Shown: positions 1 through 8,732, numbered from the stretch's first letter. The stretch: DNA of 64,000 nt from an uncultured Candidatus Puniceispirillum sp. (GCA_905182545.1 CAJJBY010000005.1:1-64000), one strand, 5' to 3'. A program made the numbers and translations. Notes: a model not told the origin generated them from the letters alone.

Positions 1-156
1 ATCAATTTTTAAAATCACCAAGACTAGCTTTGTCACACCAGCGCAATTTGTTATCACAGTTTATTGGTGGGTGTTGTTTCAATAAACGGTCAAAAACTTA
101 AAATTGCTGTTGTTGACAAATTCACGAACGAGTTGGCGCGATAATAAACGAACTGA

Positions 157-669
157 CTATCTTTCAAAGTAAATCATTGGATTGGTCTGAAAACTTGAAT
201 TTCTCGCAATTTCCTGCATATCGGGAAGCTCGGTTTGCGTTGCCAGACTCCAACCTGGGCTACCTACTATTGCAACCTCTGAGCGACTTTCATAGTAATA
301 CGCTTTCAAGCTTTTAAGTGTTTCATTGCCGCTATACTCTCGAACGCCATCCGATAATTTCGCACCAAAAATACCGCCAAATTTCCGACGCGTTTTTTTG
401 CTAGCGTAATGAAATCGATAGTACGAGAAGTTAGACAGCAGATCAGTTGAGTCTTCATTAATTTTTTCTTCAATCAGGAACTTAACAACTAACTCAGACG
501 CTCTAACTAACTCTTCGAGTGAAACCTCCTCAAATATTTCAGTCAAGCCGCCAGCAAATTTTCTGCAGGGTTGAGCCAAATCCACCCCATATAAAATGAA
601 GTCGATGACTGATTGTGCAACAACACAATCATAAACCCATACCGGACAGTATTTTTTTGAAAACACCAT
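157..669 (-). CDS. Hypothetical protein, 170 aa
   Basis: I do not recognise this protein. It is predicted soluble, with no signal peptide or membrane segment, and has a basic central patch (residues about 90-100, KKTRRK) followed by a tail rich in aromatic residues. The start is supported by a purine-rich AGGGGG Shine-Dalgarno about 5 bases upstream of the ATG. It stands alone, transcribed away from the Pal-like gene to its right, in an AT-rich stretch that also contains several broken genes, so it is probably accessory DNA. Reading frame and ribosome site make it a believable gene; no function is proposed. Confidence 0.55.
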   Translation of the reverse strand: MVFSKKYCPVWVYDCVVAQSVIDFILYGVDLAQPCRKFAGGLTEIFEEVSLEELVRASELVVKFLIEEKINEDSTDLLSNFSYYRFHYASKKTRRKFGGIFGAKLSDGVREYSGNETLKSLKAYYYESRSEVAIVGSPGWSLATQTELPDMQEIARNSSFQTNPMIYFER

Positions 670-726
670 GCTTCCCCCTACAATGAGGGTGTAAGCACAA
701 AAAAGACAAATTCAACACTTTAATAT

Positions 727-745
727 GCTTATGCTAGGCATAAGC
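727..745. promoter_or_regulatory. Inverted repeat upstream of the Pal-like gene
   Basis: GCTTATGC and GCATAAGC form a perfect 8-base inverted repeat with a 3-base centre. It lies in the divergent gap between the 170-aa unknown gene and the Pal-like lipoprotein gene. It could be an operator for either gene or a small hairpin; there is no following T-run, which argues against a terminator. Confidence 0.3.
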
Positions 746-843
746 GCTCAATATGAGCAGTTACCGAGTTGCCATCTCCCAACGTCCTGTCAGTGTGATG
801 TCCAAGTAAAATAGTCATTTCTAGTAAATTAAGTAGTTTAGAT

Positions 844-1353
844 ATGAATTTCCCTGGCGTCAAAAAACACCTGTTCAGTGTGTCTGTGCTCTTTACTGTA
901 GGCTTGGGTGGATGCTCCAACCCCGGATTGAACGGTGAAACCTCATCAGTTATTGGGCGCGTATCGCAAACCAGCCAATCAGACGCATCGAGTGCGTCAA
1001 AACCCGCTGAACACAATCCGTCTCCGCTCCTCGTGCTGACATATTTTGATTTTGACAGTGCTGCGTTAAGCGCTGGGACGACTATGGTTTTGGACAGCGC
1101 AGTCGCTAAATTTGCGAAAAATCCGTCTGCTCGTGTTGTTATTAGTGGGCACGCTGATGAGAGAGGAACGCGAGAATATAATCTGGGCCTTGGACATCTG
1201 AGGGCATCTGCCGTTGCTGATTACATGCTTGCCAAAGGCATAGACGGCTTAAGAATTAAAAAAGTCTCGTATGGCAAAGAGAGGCCATTGCTCAAAGGCT
1301 CAAATGACGAGGCATGGTCAAAAAACAGGAGGGTTGAAATAAATGATGAATGA
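844..1353 (+). CDS. Peptidoglycan-associated lipoprotein (Pal-like, OmpA C-terminal domain)
   Basis: The 169-aa protein begins with a basic, hydrophobic signal sequence ending in a lipobox LGGC, with the lipidated cysteine at residue 24. A Ser-rich linker is followed by an OmpA/Pal domain (about residues 60-168). The domain opens with YFDFDS and carries the peptidoglycan-binding pattern NLGLGHLRASAV and the closing NRRVEI. Such proteins anchor the outer membrane to peptidoglycan, usually as part of Tol-Pal. Here tolB and ybgF are absent, so this is probably an accessory paralogue and not the housekeeping pal. The start ATG has only a weak ribosome site. Its last codons contain the strong ribosome site of the next gene. 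Confidence 0.8.
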   Translation: MNFPGVKKHLFSVSVLFTVGLGGCSNPGLNGETSSVIGRVSQTSQSDASSASKPAEHNPSPLLVLTYFDFDSAALSAGTTMVLDSAVAKFAKNPSARVVISGHADERGTREYNLGLGHLRASAVADYMLAKGIDGLRIKKVSYGKERPLLKGSNDEAWSKNRRVEINDE

Positions 1354-1630
1354 TTTAACTGCTTTTGACCAGGTGCAACGAAATGACTCAGGTCAGCCTG
1401 AAGCATATAAAACTGACCGTGTAAAAAATCGATTTGATAAAGGTGTGGTTGTTTTCAAAAAAGATACCGGGATGGCTTTTGAAGTTTGCAAAACGTCTCA
1501 TGCAAACGGCATTGAACATTTTAATTTACTATGTACGAAACCGGTTCTAGTGTTTATCTTGTCAAAATTTGCACTTGAAAAAGATTATAGTCTCAATGGC
1601 GATCATCCGAGAAAGTTGGCCTGCGAATAG
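1343..1630 (+). CDS. Hypothetical protein, 95 aa, overlapping the Pal-like gene
   Basis: This 95-aa reading frame starts 11 bases before the end of the Pal-like gene. It is preceded by a near-perfect AGGAGGG Shine-Dalgarno (1327-1333), 9 bases from the ATG, which is the best evidence that it is translated and co-expressed with the lipoprotein. The N-terminal half is charged and the C-terminal half has a hydrophobic stretch (LVFILSKFAL) too short to be a clear membrane helix. I recognise no family. A second ATG directly follows the first and could equally be used. Confidence 0.5.
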   Translation: MMNDLTAFDQVQRNDSGQPEAYKTDRVKNRFDKGVVVFKKDTGMAFEVCKTSHANGIEHFNLLCTKPVLVFILSKFALEKDYSLNGDHPRKLACE

Positions 1631-1762
1631 TCAGGCGATTAAGTGAAATGTTGGCTAAATAGAGAACCGGAACCACTATCAATCATACCCTGAATCTATG
1701 CTTTTTCTTGTTTTGCTGATGTAAAAGTGGTCGGATCAGATATCCAATCGGGGGTAATTATT

Positions 1763-2169
1763 GTGAGCGAGGAAAGTCTTAAGAGAGTGTTTGGCGCCGT
1801 TTGGTCGCGCTTTCTAGAGTTTGAAATAACTCGGAGCAAGTTGATATGTGAGTTTGCAGGCAATCCACTTCTGCTCTTATTCTCCAAGTTGTGGCATATC
1901 ACAATCTTACGTTGGTTCAATCAAATGTGGACAACAAAACTTACAGTGAAATTCGTTCGGCTTGGGAGGTGAGTGATGAGTCCCTAGCGAGTGATTGGCC
2001 CCAAAAACTTTCATTTGCCGCTATTGCAGATATAACCGGCATCGATAAAGAGACAGTGAGGCGCTCCGTGAAAAAACTAGAGGAGCAGGGGTGGGTCGCC
2101 ATCGAACAAAAAACTGGAATTAGCTATAATCCGTCAAAGATTAATCAAGACAAGCTTATTGGTGTTTGA
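1763..2169 (+). pseudogene. Winged-helix transcriptional regulator, frameshifted
   Basis: Two overlapping frames together give one protein of the MarR-like winged-helix type common in alphaproteobacteria. The first frame (GTG at 1763) reads VSEESLKRVFGAVWSRFLEF and on to KLICEFAG. The second begins with ALILQVVAYHNLTL and continues through a helix-turn-helix (AAIADITGIDKETVRRSVKK) to a stop at 2169. The switch lies between about 1852 and 1890 and is equivalent to one missing base. Neither frame alone gives a full domain, so this is either a pseudogene or a sequence error. A GTG at 1891 could in principle start a 92-aa protein holding only the DNA-binding half. The regulated target is unknown. 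Confidence 0.55.
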
Positions 2170-2267
2170 ATGAGTGGGAAGTTACTCATCTTGGCCGTCT
2201 GCTAAAACGCTTAAATGATGCGGACAACGCGGGCTAAAGTTTTTCATCCAATATAAGTTTATGTCGT

Positions 2268-2447
2268 TTAGTTTGCAGGACCTGCATCGTCTCTTTTAAA
2301 AATGACATCCACAACATCGTGAAAACTGTCACCGTCATCTAACTTTACATTGGCAATGAATGAATAAAGGTCCATCGCCACCTCTGTTTGAAGACGTTTG
2401 TCAAAGTCTCTTAGGATGTTAGATTTGAGTTTATCATTGAGATTCAT
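2268..2447 (-). CDS. Small hypothetical protein, 59 aa
   Basis: A 59-codon frame runs on the minus strand from ATG at 2447 to TAA at 2268. The protein begins MNLNDKLKSNILRDFDKR and ends FKRDDAGPAN; it is acidic overall, has no membrane segment, and reads as a compact mostly helical protein with evenly spaced hydrophobic residues. A weak purine-rich sequence (GTAGGCAG) precedes the ATG. It fills an otherwise empty gap between two plus-strand genes. Codon use and composition look protein-like, but at this length chance cannot be excluded. No family recognised. Confidence 0.4.
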   Translation of the reverse strand: MNLNDKLKSNILRDFDKRLQTEVAMDLYSFIANVKLDDGDSFHDVVDVIFKRDDAGPAN

Positions 2448-2495
2448 CTGCCTACAATTACTTAATCGGATGAGAAAGGGTTGAGTTAGTAAAAA

Positions 2496-2699
2496 ATGAA
2501 ACCAAAGAAAAACAGAAGAACAAAGTGGACATCTGAAGAAAGAGAGAGGCTCAAAAATCTATTTGAAGAATTTGATGGTGACATCGTTAAAATTTCAACA
2601 GAACTCCGTAGAGGTGAGAGATCTGTTCGTATGAACCTATTCTTTATGGATCTAATTAGTGAGAGTGAAGTGAATAAAAAACTGATTATAGACCGTTAA
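2496..2699 (+). CDS. Small basic protein with Myb/SANT-like or HTH segment, 67 aa
   Basis: The product is short and highly charged. Residues about 8-45 (RTKWTSEERERLKNLFEEFD, then IVKISTEL and RSVRMNLF) resemble a SANT/Myb-like or GcrA-type helix-turn-helix: a W-T-x-E-E-R-x-R-L opening followed by a second and a recognition helix. It is therefore probably a small DNA-binding protein, but it lacks the zinc cysteines of GcrA and is short for that family. The nearest purine-rich ribosome site (AAAGGG) is far from the ATG. It sits in a block of orphan genes near a tRNA, where such small regulators are common in mobile DNA. Confidence 0.45.
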   Translation: MKPKKNRRTKWTSEERERLKNLFEEFDGDIVKISTELRRGERSVRMNLFFMDLISESEVNKKLIIDR

Positions 2700-2864
2700 A
2701 TGTATCCCACAAAACTGCACACTATTATCAAGTTCGAGAACATCGAAGCCATGCGAGCATTTGGCGCTGACAAGGAATTAACAGAAACCCGCAAGCCAGA
2801 CATAGCTGAGGGAACCAGTATATCCATTTTCGCTAGTGCTGGGGACGGATTGCAACCAACTTAG
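2700..2864 (+). pseudogene. Short ORF, possible remnant of a ferredoxin-like (ABM-type) domain
   Basis: An ATG overlapping the preceding stop codon opens a 54-codon frame ending at TAG 2862-2864. The segment IIKFENIEAMRAFGADKELT followed by ETRKPDIAEGTSIS resembles the first half of an antibiotic-biosynthesis-monooxygenase-like ferredoxin fold (strand, helix, strand). It then stops with no second half. It could be a decayed gene or chance; there is no clear ribosome site. Confidence 0.25.
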
Positions 2865-3179
2865 CCGAGACAAGCGTGCCTATCGGCTATTTCACATCGA
2901 CTCCGCGGTGGTTACGATGAGCTAGAAATACTCAATTACTCAAACCATGCTATTTGAACCCACAGGAACTGGCGTCAAGGAGCATCATAAACCCGCCGAA
3001 AATAATATTTTATAACTCGCAAAAACCAGTTTTGCCAATCGACACTATAACGGTTGTGTTCTCATAGGTAAGAATTCTACAGATTTTGGGCGTGATGTTA
3101 TTATTGGACAACGCAAACCTCTAAGATATCGGAATTGCAGAGGTAAGGGTTGTTTCTAAGATACTGTTGATTGCTCGTA
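2865..3179. other. Gene-free stretch, nothing recognised
   Basis: About 315 AT-rich bases between a short remnant ORF and the end of the PhhB pseudogene. I read all six frames by eye and found stops every few codons, no RNA gene, no inverted repeat of note and no recognisable protein fragment. Confidence 0.4.
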
Positions 3180-3495
3180 TTATTTTAATGCTGTGCTTTT
3201 GGCAAAATTGTCGCATTTTTCAGCCAGAATAACATCAAGATTACTGATGCCGCCTTTGGAATGCGTTGTCCATCGCATCTGCACCTTGTTATAAACATTC
3301 GACCATTCGGGATGATGATCCATCTTATCAGCCGCCAAAGCAACCCGTGCAACAAACCCAAAAGCCGCATTGAAATCGCTAAATTGAAACGTTTTTTCAA
3401 GCCCTATGTGATCGTCACTTGTTCGCCAGCCGTCAAGCGTCCCCTATTGCTTTTTCTATAGCATCCTGATTTAATTTTTCAGCTTTTAGTGCCAT
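3180..3495 (-). pseudogene. phhB: Pterin-4a-carbinolamine dehydratase, frameshifted
   Basis: The C-terminal 80 or so codons give a textbook PCD domain: FNAAFGFVARVALAADKMDH directly followed by HPEWSNVYNKVQ and WTTHSKGG, including the DHHP active-site signature. The enzyme recycles 4a-hydroxytetrahydropterin or serves a related pterin role. The first 17 codons (MALKAEKLNQDAIEKAI) read from ATG at 3495 in another frame. Shortening the CCCC run at 3441-3444 (GGGG on the coding strand) by one base joins the two into one normal-length protein of about 105 aa. A GGGAG ribosome site precedes the ATG. This is either a pseudogene or a homopolymer error. No aromatic amino acid hydroxylase lies nearby. 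Confidence 0.8.
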
Positions 3496-3652
3496 GGATA
3501 GTTCTCCCTTCATTCGATGAATTTCACATGATAGTCAATGGGCTGGGTAATGTGCCAGAAACATTCCAAGAGCGATGCATAGTCGTTTTGTTGGCGCACC
3601 GCGACACACCCAACCCGGCATCAGCCGCTTAATTTCCAATTGATCAAGCCCC

Positions 3653-4207
3653 CTAATTACCCTTAAGGGTGTCAAGACGGCTATCTCGCCCACAGCTAAA
3701 GCGATAATATTTATATTTGAATGACCGCTTTTTATAGAAATCTTGATGCTCTTCTCGGACAGGGTAGAAGACGCTCTCAAGTTCAATTGGCACAACAGAG
3801 TTTTTAGGCGCCAGACGCTCCGCTATCAGGCGTTCAGCGTCTGTCTTATAATAAATTGCAGGGCTGTAGGAGCGGCCACGGTCACAAAACTGGCCTTCAC
3901 CATCTTCATAATCAATTGTTGCATAAACATGCCTCACTAATTTTTCATATGAAATGATCTCAGGGTCGTAGACAACTTGTGCTGCTTCCCGGTGATCACC
4001 CCATCTACCGGGTTCGTATCGAGGGTTCGCCGTTGTACCGCCCGTGAAGCCACTAATAACTTCGTTTACGCCACCAAGCTTTTCTGTGTCGGCTTCAGTG
4101 CACCAAAAACACCCCCCCGAATAGGTAAAGGTTTCAGCGGTTACAGCAGTTGGTGCCATGCTGGAAAAGAAAAAAAGTGCTGCCGCGGCAAGGGTAATGT
4201 TTTTCAT
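3653..4207 (-). CDS. msrA: Peptide methionine-S-sulfoxide reductase with signal peptide
   Basis: The 184-aa protein opens with a Sec signal peptide (residues 1-24, ending AVTA) followed at once by the MsrA active-site motif GGCFWC, with catalytic Cys33. Family features continue with SGFTGG, NPRYEPG, EAAQVVYDPEIISYEKL and a distal pair of cysteines (in GQFCDRG and FSCGRD) that can act as resolving residues. It reduces S-methionine sulfoxide in proteins. The signal peptide places it in the periplasm, unlike the usual cytoplasmic MsrA. Length is normal for the family. It is monocistronic, next to the broken phhB gene. Confidence 0.9.
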   Translation of the reverse strand: MKNITLAAAALFFFSSMAPTAVTAETFTYSGGCFWCTEADTEKLGGVNEVISGFTGGTTANPRYEPGRWGDHREAAQVVYDPEIISYEKLVRHVYATIDYEDGEGQFCDRGRSYSPAIYYKTDAERLIAERLAPKNSVVPIELESVFYPVREEHQDFYKKRSFKYKYYRFSCGRDSRLDTLKGN

Positions 4208-4409
4208 GTCCGTATTATCTCATCAGGTGAGCGTTCAAATATCTGTTGGTAATTTAATGCCGTAACTTAGCATAAGAAGAAATGGGCGCACGATACATAA
4301 TCAGTAATAACTTCACCTTTTCCAAATACCGTGTGTTTTATCCTTCTTCTTTTATCAATAAGACTCGGTTACCCTTTCGCGAATGTAGCGCCGATGAGGA
4401 GGCTCAGAA

Positions 4410-5850
4410 ATGGAAAAAAGGCCCGTTAACCAGCTCATATTAATGACTGACGAACACACGAGGAAAGTTCTTGGTTGTTATGGCAATAAGATTGTCAAAA
4501 CCCCCCATATCGACCGTCTTGCGCGTGAGGGCACATTATTTGAAAACGCATATACAAATGTGCCTATTTGCGTGCCAGCCAGAGCATCCTTTGCAACAGG
4601 AGATTATGCGCATCGTTCGCATCATTGGGACAACGCCACACCCTATTTGGGCACACCTAACTCTTGGGGCAACGAGCTACAAAAAGCCGGTATCACAGTG
4701 GGGTCAATTGGCAAACTACATTACCGGAACTCAGATGACGACGTGGGTTTAGATTTTCAAAAAATACCAATGCATGTAGTCAACGGGACTGGTGATGTTC
4801 TGGGCTGCGTTAGGGAACCTTTACCAAAGCGCTGGAAGTCTTTGTCTATGGCTGAAAAGATTGGCCCGGGGGAGACTGACTACAATATTTATGACCGTCA
4901 GGTAGCAACTGAAGCGATAGAGTGGTTAGCCACGGATGGCAAACAAAAGAAACCTTGGGTGCTGTTTGTATCCATGGTAGCACCCCACTTTCCATTGATC
5001 GCACCGCAAGAATTCTACGATCTCTATGACAAGCTTGATCTGATGCCCACAAAACCCCGGGAATCCCCAGAGCATCCTTGGCATCACGCCATGCGAAATT
5101 GTCAAATCATGGATAACTTTACATCAGAGCGGACAAGGGTTGCGCTGGCATCCTATTACGGGCTTGTGACGTTCATTGATAATTTGATTGGCAAAATTTT
5201 AGGAGCGGTTGAACAAAACGGTCTTAGTGAAAACACGCAGATTTTCTACCTTAGCGATCACGGTGATAATATTGGTGAACGCGACTTTTGGGGCAAATCA
5301 AACTTCTATGAAGAATCTGTTGGCATACCCTGCATTATAAAAGGTCCGGGAATACCCGAGGGAAAAACCCTGAAAACACCAGTTTCCCTGAGTTGATGTC
5401 TACCCAACGATACTAAAAACCGCGGGTATCAACCCAGAGGCAAAGCCGGGTACGTCACTCGTCGATCTGGCAAACGCTGAGGATAATTTTGAGAGATTGG
5501 TTTTTTCTGAATATCACGCCGTGGGATCAGCAACCGGTGCTTTTATGATCCGCAAAGGACAGTGGAAATTGATCTATTATGTATCGATGCAGCCACAATT
5601 ATTCAATTTAGCTGATGACCCTGAAGAATTGCATGATCTTGGTGCCGAGCCAAAGCACGAGGGCATACGCATACAGTTAGAGGTTGAACTCCGGTCAATA
5701 TGTAACCCAGAAGCAGTAGATGCCATGGCTAAGGCTGATCAGATGGCTATCGTGATCGCAAATGGCGGCATAGAGGCCGTTGTCGCAAAAGGCGGGTTTG
5801 GCGCCACGCCTCCTCCCGGAGTTAATGCAGAATTCGCGAACGGGAAATAA
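4410..5850 (+). pseudogene. Sulfatase (choline-sulfatase-like), one-base frameshift
   Basis: The first frame (4410-5396) has the sulfatase metal site (LMTDEHTRKVLGCYG), the formylglycine motif CVPARASFATG, with the cysteine that is modified, and the distal LSDHGDNIGERDFWGKSNF. The frame ends early at TGA 5394-5396. The next frame continues immediately with VDVYPTILKTAGINPEAKPG and GQWKLIYYVSMQPQLFNLAD, a standard sulfatase C-terminus, to TAA at 5850. Removing base 5391 restores one protein of about 480 aa. The best match in layout is the choline-sulfatase/iduronate-sulfatase group, cytoplasmic here as no signal peptide is seen. A GAGG ribosome site precedes the ATG. Substrate is not determinable from sequence alone. 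Confidence 0.8.
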
Positions 5851-5864
5851 CAGATTAGATTGTT

Positions 5865-5930
5865 TGCTTCAGCGCAACCCAACAATTTCTTAACCTGTAT
5901 CGCTGAAAGTTTATTTATGTTTGTTGACAT
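5865..5930 (-). pseudogene. N-terminal remnant of a tyrosine (phage-type) integrase
   Basis: On the minus strand an ATG at 5930 reads MSTNINKLSAIQVKKLLG, which matches the typical opening of tRNA-targeting integrases with a DUF4102 arm (K-L-[TS]-x-x-x-V-K-K-L). The similarity stops after about 22 codons, where the frame runs on meaninglessly across the sulfatase gene tail. It begins about 150 bases from the 3' end of tRNA-Ser and points away from it, exactly where an integrase gene sits in a tRNA-integrated island. The bases between contain GGGAC/GGACG repeats that might be arm sites. The match is short, so the call is moderate. Confidence 0.45.
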
Positions 5931-6080
5931 CTGCCTACGTCCACATTCCGTCCCACATTATATTTTGGATTGGAGTGGATGTCAGCAGACAAAAATAAAA
6001 TACTGTCTTATATAATCCCATATAATCAGCTACTAAAATGGGATTTAAGAATTAATATTAGTTAATAATTTGGGGGATTA

Positions 6081-6170
6081 TGGCGGAGGGACGGGGATTC
6101 GAACCCCGGAGGGGCGTTAACCCCAACACGCTTTCCAGGCGTGCGCCTTAAACCACTCGGCCATCCCTCC
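6081..6170 (-). tRNA. tRNA-Ser (anticodon GGA)
   Basis: The minus strand folds as a class II tRNA. It has a 7-bp acceptor stem (GGAGGGA with TCCCTCC), a D-loop GTGGTTTAAGG, an anticodon stem-loop centred on CTGGAAA with anticodon GGA, a long variable arm, a T-arm GGGTTCGAATCCC, discriminator G and an encoded CCA at 6081-6083. The long variable arm and anticodon assign serine (UCC/UCU codons). Its 3' end faces the decayed accessory block to the left, consistent with use as an integration site. Confidence 0.95.
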
Positions 6171-6458
6171 TGTTATTCTGCTAACAAATAACCGTATAAT
6201 GCGTGTCCATATTTGCTCGCAATTTAACAGGCTTGGCTCATCATGTAAACTAGCCGGAACGGCCTCAAGCAAGCGTTTCCAAGCATCCATCCCAAAATGT
6301 TGGGTCTCAACATTACATACGCTTGCAAGGAGATCGCCAAAATCCAACAGAATCCAACATTTGCCATCACTAGAATGTACAAACCCACTGATAAAAAAAT
6401 ACTACCACTAAATAATTTTCTTGTTTCGCGTCACAGTTATGAACATGATGAGTTAATT

Positions 6459-6830
6459 ATGAGATATTTTCTCCACATTATCGCTATCCTTGCTGGTTTG
6501 GTAGCCTGCTATGCTATTTGGCAAGATCTGACCAGCAGCTACAGCGCCAGCGCGCCGCTTGGCAGATTGTGGTATCTATACAGCCCAACGACATTGCAGG
6601 CCAGCGAGTCCATTATCAGCCGCTATATTGACCCGTGCGGACTGATTGCAGCATTAGATTGTTCACCCTTTTTATGGCACCCAATTATTGCCACCATTTT
6701 AGGCTGGCCAGCCGCCTTGGTTATGATCGGATTCAGCGTAATATTCTGGTGGGTTGGCAGCTTGTTTGGCAGAAATTCAATGCGCCCTAGAAAAGCCGCT
6801 CGCTCACTTAGACGACAGGGTGAAAAATAG
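6459..6830 (+). CDS. Small inner-membrane protein, unknown function, 123 aa
   Basis: Starting at ATG 6459, the protein opens with a membrane helix (YFLHIIAILAGLVACYAIW). A periplasm-sized loop with two cysteines (PCG and DCS) follows, then a second helix (IIATILGWPAALVMIGFSVI and on) and a basic tail (RPRKAARSLRRQ). The in-frame upstream extension to 6297 crosses AT-rich noncoding-looking sequence, so the internal ATG is preferred. The paired loop cysteines recall redox membrane proteins, but no CxxC motif is present and I do not assign a function. It is convergent with lepA. Confidence 0.6.
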   Translation: MRYFLHIIAILAGLVACYAIWQDLTSSYSASAPLGRLWYLYSPTTLQASESIISRYIDPCGLIAALDCSPFLWHPIIATILGWPAALVMIGFSVIFWWVGSLFGRNSMRPRKAARSLRRQGEK

Positions 6831-6929
6831 CCAACAATACCTTGGTCCAAATCAAATCCCGATAAACTTCAAAAAATAACAGCAAATTTCACCGTCACAG
6901 GCCGCACCAAATACAGACAAAAGCCGGCC

Positions 6930-8732
6930 CTAATTATCACCCATTTTCAAAGCTTCGAAAAAGGCGTTCTGCGGAATTTCGACCTTGCCAAATTGACGCA
7001 TCTTCTTTTTGCCCTCTTTTTGCTTATCGAGAAGCTTTTTCTTACGGCTAATATCGCCGCCATAACATTTTGCCGTTACGTCTTTGCGCAGTGCAGCAAT
7101 CGTTTCACGCGCAATGACCTTGCCGCCAATCGCGGCTTGCAGCGCCACTTTGAACATTTGACGTGGCACAAGGTCTTTTAGCCTTATGCAAATTGCGCGG
7201 CCTTTACTTTCAGCCTGATCCCGATGCACAATCATCGACAAGGCATCGACCAGATCGCCATTCACAAGGATTGACACTTTAACAAGATCACCTTCGCGAT
7301 AGCTATCAAGCGCATAATCAAAGCTGGCATATCCGCGGGTGATTGATTTCAAACGGTCATAAAAATCAAAAACAACTTCATTCAACGGCAAACGGTAAAC
7401 GGCCATTGCCCGATTGCCAGCATAGGTAAGGTCGATCTGTTCGCCGCGCCGCTCAGTACAAAGGGTTAGAACTGGCCCTAAAAATTCATCAGGCGTCATG
7501 ATGGTGGCTTTGATCCAAGGTTCTTCGATCGAGGCAAGGCGACTAACCTCGGGCATATCGGCCGGATTGTGCAAATATAGATGTTTTCCATCGGTAAGGG
7601 TCATTTGATAGACAACCGATGGCGCTGTTGAAATCAGCTCAAGATTAAATTCGCGGCTCAATCGCTCGCGGATCACTTCCATATGGAGAAGACCTAAAAA
7701 TCCGCAGCGAAAGCCAAAGCCAAGCGCAGCTGACGTTTCAGCCTCGAATGAAAAAGACGCATCATTAAGCGACAGTTTTTCAAGCGCCTCACGAAGGCCG
7801 CTAAAATCATTTGTATCCACCGGAAACAAGCCGCAGAATACAACCGGAACTGATGGCGCAAATCCGGGCAAGGCTGTGTCGGTCGGGCGGCGTTCTTCGG
7901 TGATCGTATCACCCACTTTTGCATCGGCAACGCGTTTCACGCCAGCATTGATAAAGCCAATTTCACCCGGACCAAGCTGATCAAGCGCAATCGGTTTTGG
8001 CGCGAAAACACCAACACGTTCGATAACATGGGTTGCGCCTGTTGCCATCATACGGATTTTCATGCCCTTTTTCAGCACGCCATGACGTACCCGCACCAAG
8101 GTCATGACACCAAGATAGGCGTCATACCAGCTATCCACCAAAAGCGCCTGCAAGGGGGAATCCTTGTCGCCAACAGGTGGTGGCAATTTCGTGACCAGCG
8201 CTTCAAGAATATCTTCAATACCTGCACCGGTTTTCGCCGATGCCGCAATGGCATCATCAGCAGGCAAACCAATCACTTCTTCGATTTGGGCTTTTACGCG
8301 TTCAGGCTCAGCCGCAGGAAGATCAATCTTATTGAGAACCGGCACAATTTCATGATCGGCATTGATTGCCTGATAGACATTGGCCAGCGTTTGCGCCTCG
8401 ACACCCTGACTGGCATCAACGATGAGCAATGAGCCTTCACAAGCTGCCAATGATCGCGATACCTCATAGCCGAAATCCACATGGCCTGGCGTATCCATCA
8501 AATTCAATACATAGGATTGTCCGTCTTTTGCCTTGTAATCCAGCCGGACGGTTTGCGCCTTGATGGTAATCCCGCGTTCGCGCTCGATATCCATACTATC
8601 CAGCACTTGCTCTTTCATTTCGCGGTCACTTAGCCCACCACAGATCTGAATTAACCGATCGGCAATCGTTGATTTGCCATGATCAATATGGGCAATGATT
8701 GAAAAATTGCGGATTTCGTTGATGTCGATCAT
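6930..8732 (-). CDS. lepA: Elongation factor 4 (LepA), ribosome back-translocase GTPase
   Basis: The product is a full-length 600-aa LepA. It opens with [20 protein letters not shown], which includes the P-loop, and continues with [16 protein letters not shown] and [10 protein letters not shown] as the remaining G motifs. Domain II/III and the LepA-specific C-terminal domain ([20 protein letters not shown] and [13 protein letters not shown]) follow. The protein binds ribosomes and acts on stalled or mistranslocated complexes. The gene is divergent from leuA across a 210-base gap that must carry both promoters. Codon use is typical of the core genome here. Nothing is unusual. Confidence 0.97.
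   Translation of the reverse strand: MIDINEIRNFSIIAHIDHGKSTIADRLIQICGGLSDREMKEQVLDSMDIERERGITIKAQTVRLDYKAKDGQSYVLNLMDTPGHVDFGYEVSRSLAACEGSLLIVDASQGVEAQTLANVYQAINADHEIVPVLNKIDLPAAEPERVKAQIEEVIGLPADDAIAASAKTGAGIEDILEALVTKLPPPVGDKDSPLQALLVDSWYDAYLGVMTLVRVRHGVLKKGMKIRMMATGATHVIERVGVFAPKPIALDQLGPGEIGFINAGVKRVADAKVGDTITEERRPTDTALPGFAPSVPVVFCGLFPVDTNDFSGLREALEKLSLNDASFSFEAETSAALGFGFRCGFLGLLHMEVIRERLSREFNLELISTAPSVVYQMTLTDGKHLYLHNPADMPEVSRLASIEEPWIKATIMTPDEFLGPVLTLCTERRGEQIDLTYAGNRAMAVYRLPLNEVVFDFYDRLKSITRGYASFDYALDSYREGDLVKVSILVNGDLVDALSMIVHRDQAESKGRAICIRLKDLVPRQMFKVALQAAIGGKVIARETIAALRKDVTAKCYGGDISRKKKLLDKQKEGKKKMRQFGKVEIPQNAFFEALKMGDN

Noticed and set aside
729-1016. 95-aa minus-strand frame antisense to the Pal-like gene
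   Set aside because: It is a shadow of the Pal gene, with no ribosome site and unnatural composition.
4410-5850. Programmed ribosomal frameshift in the sulfatase gene
   Set aside because: No slippery heptamer or downstream pseudoknot, and sulfatases are not known to use one.
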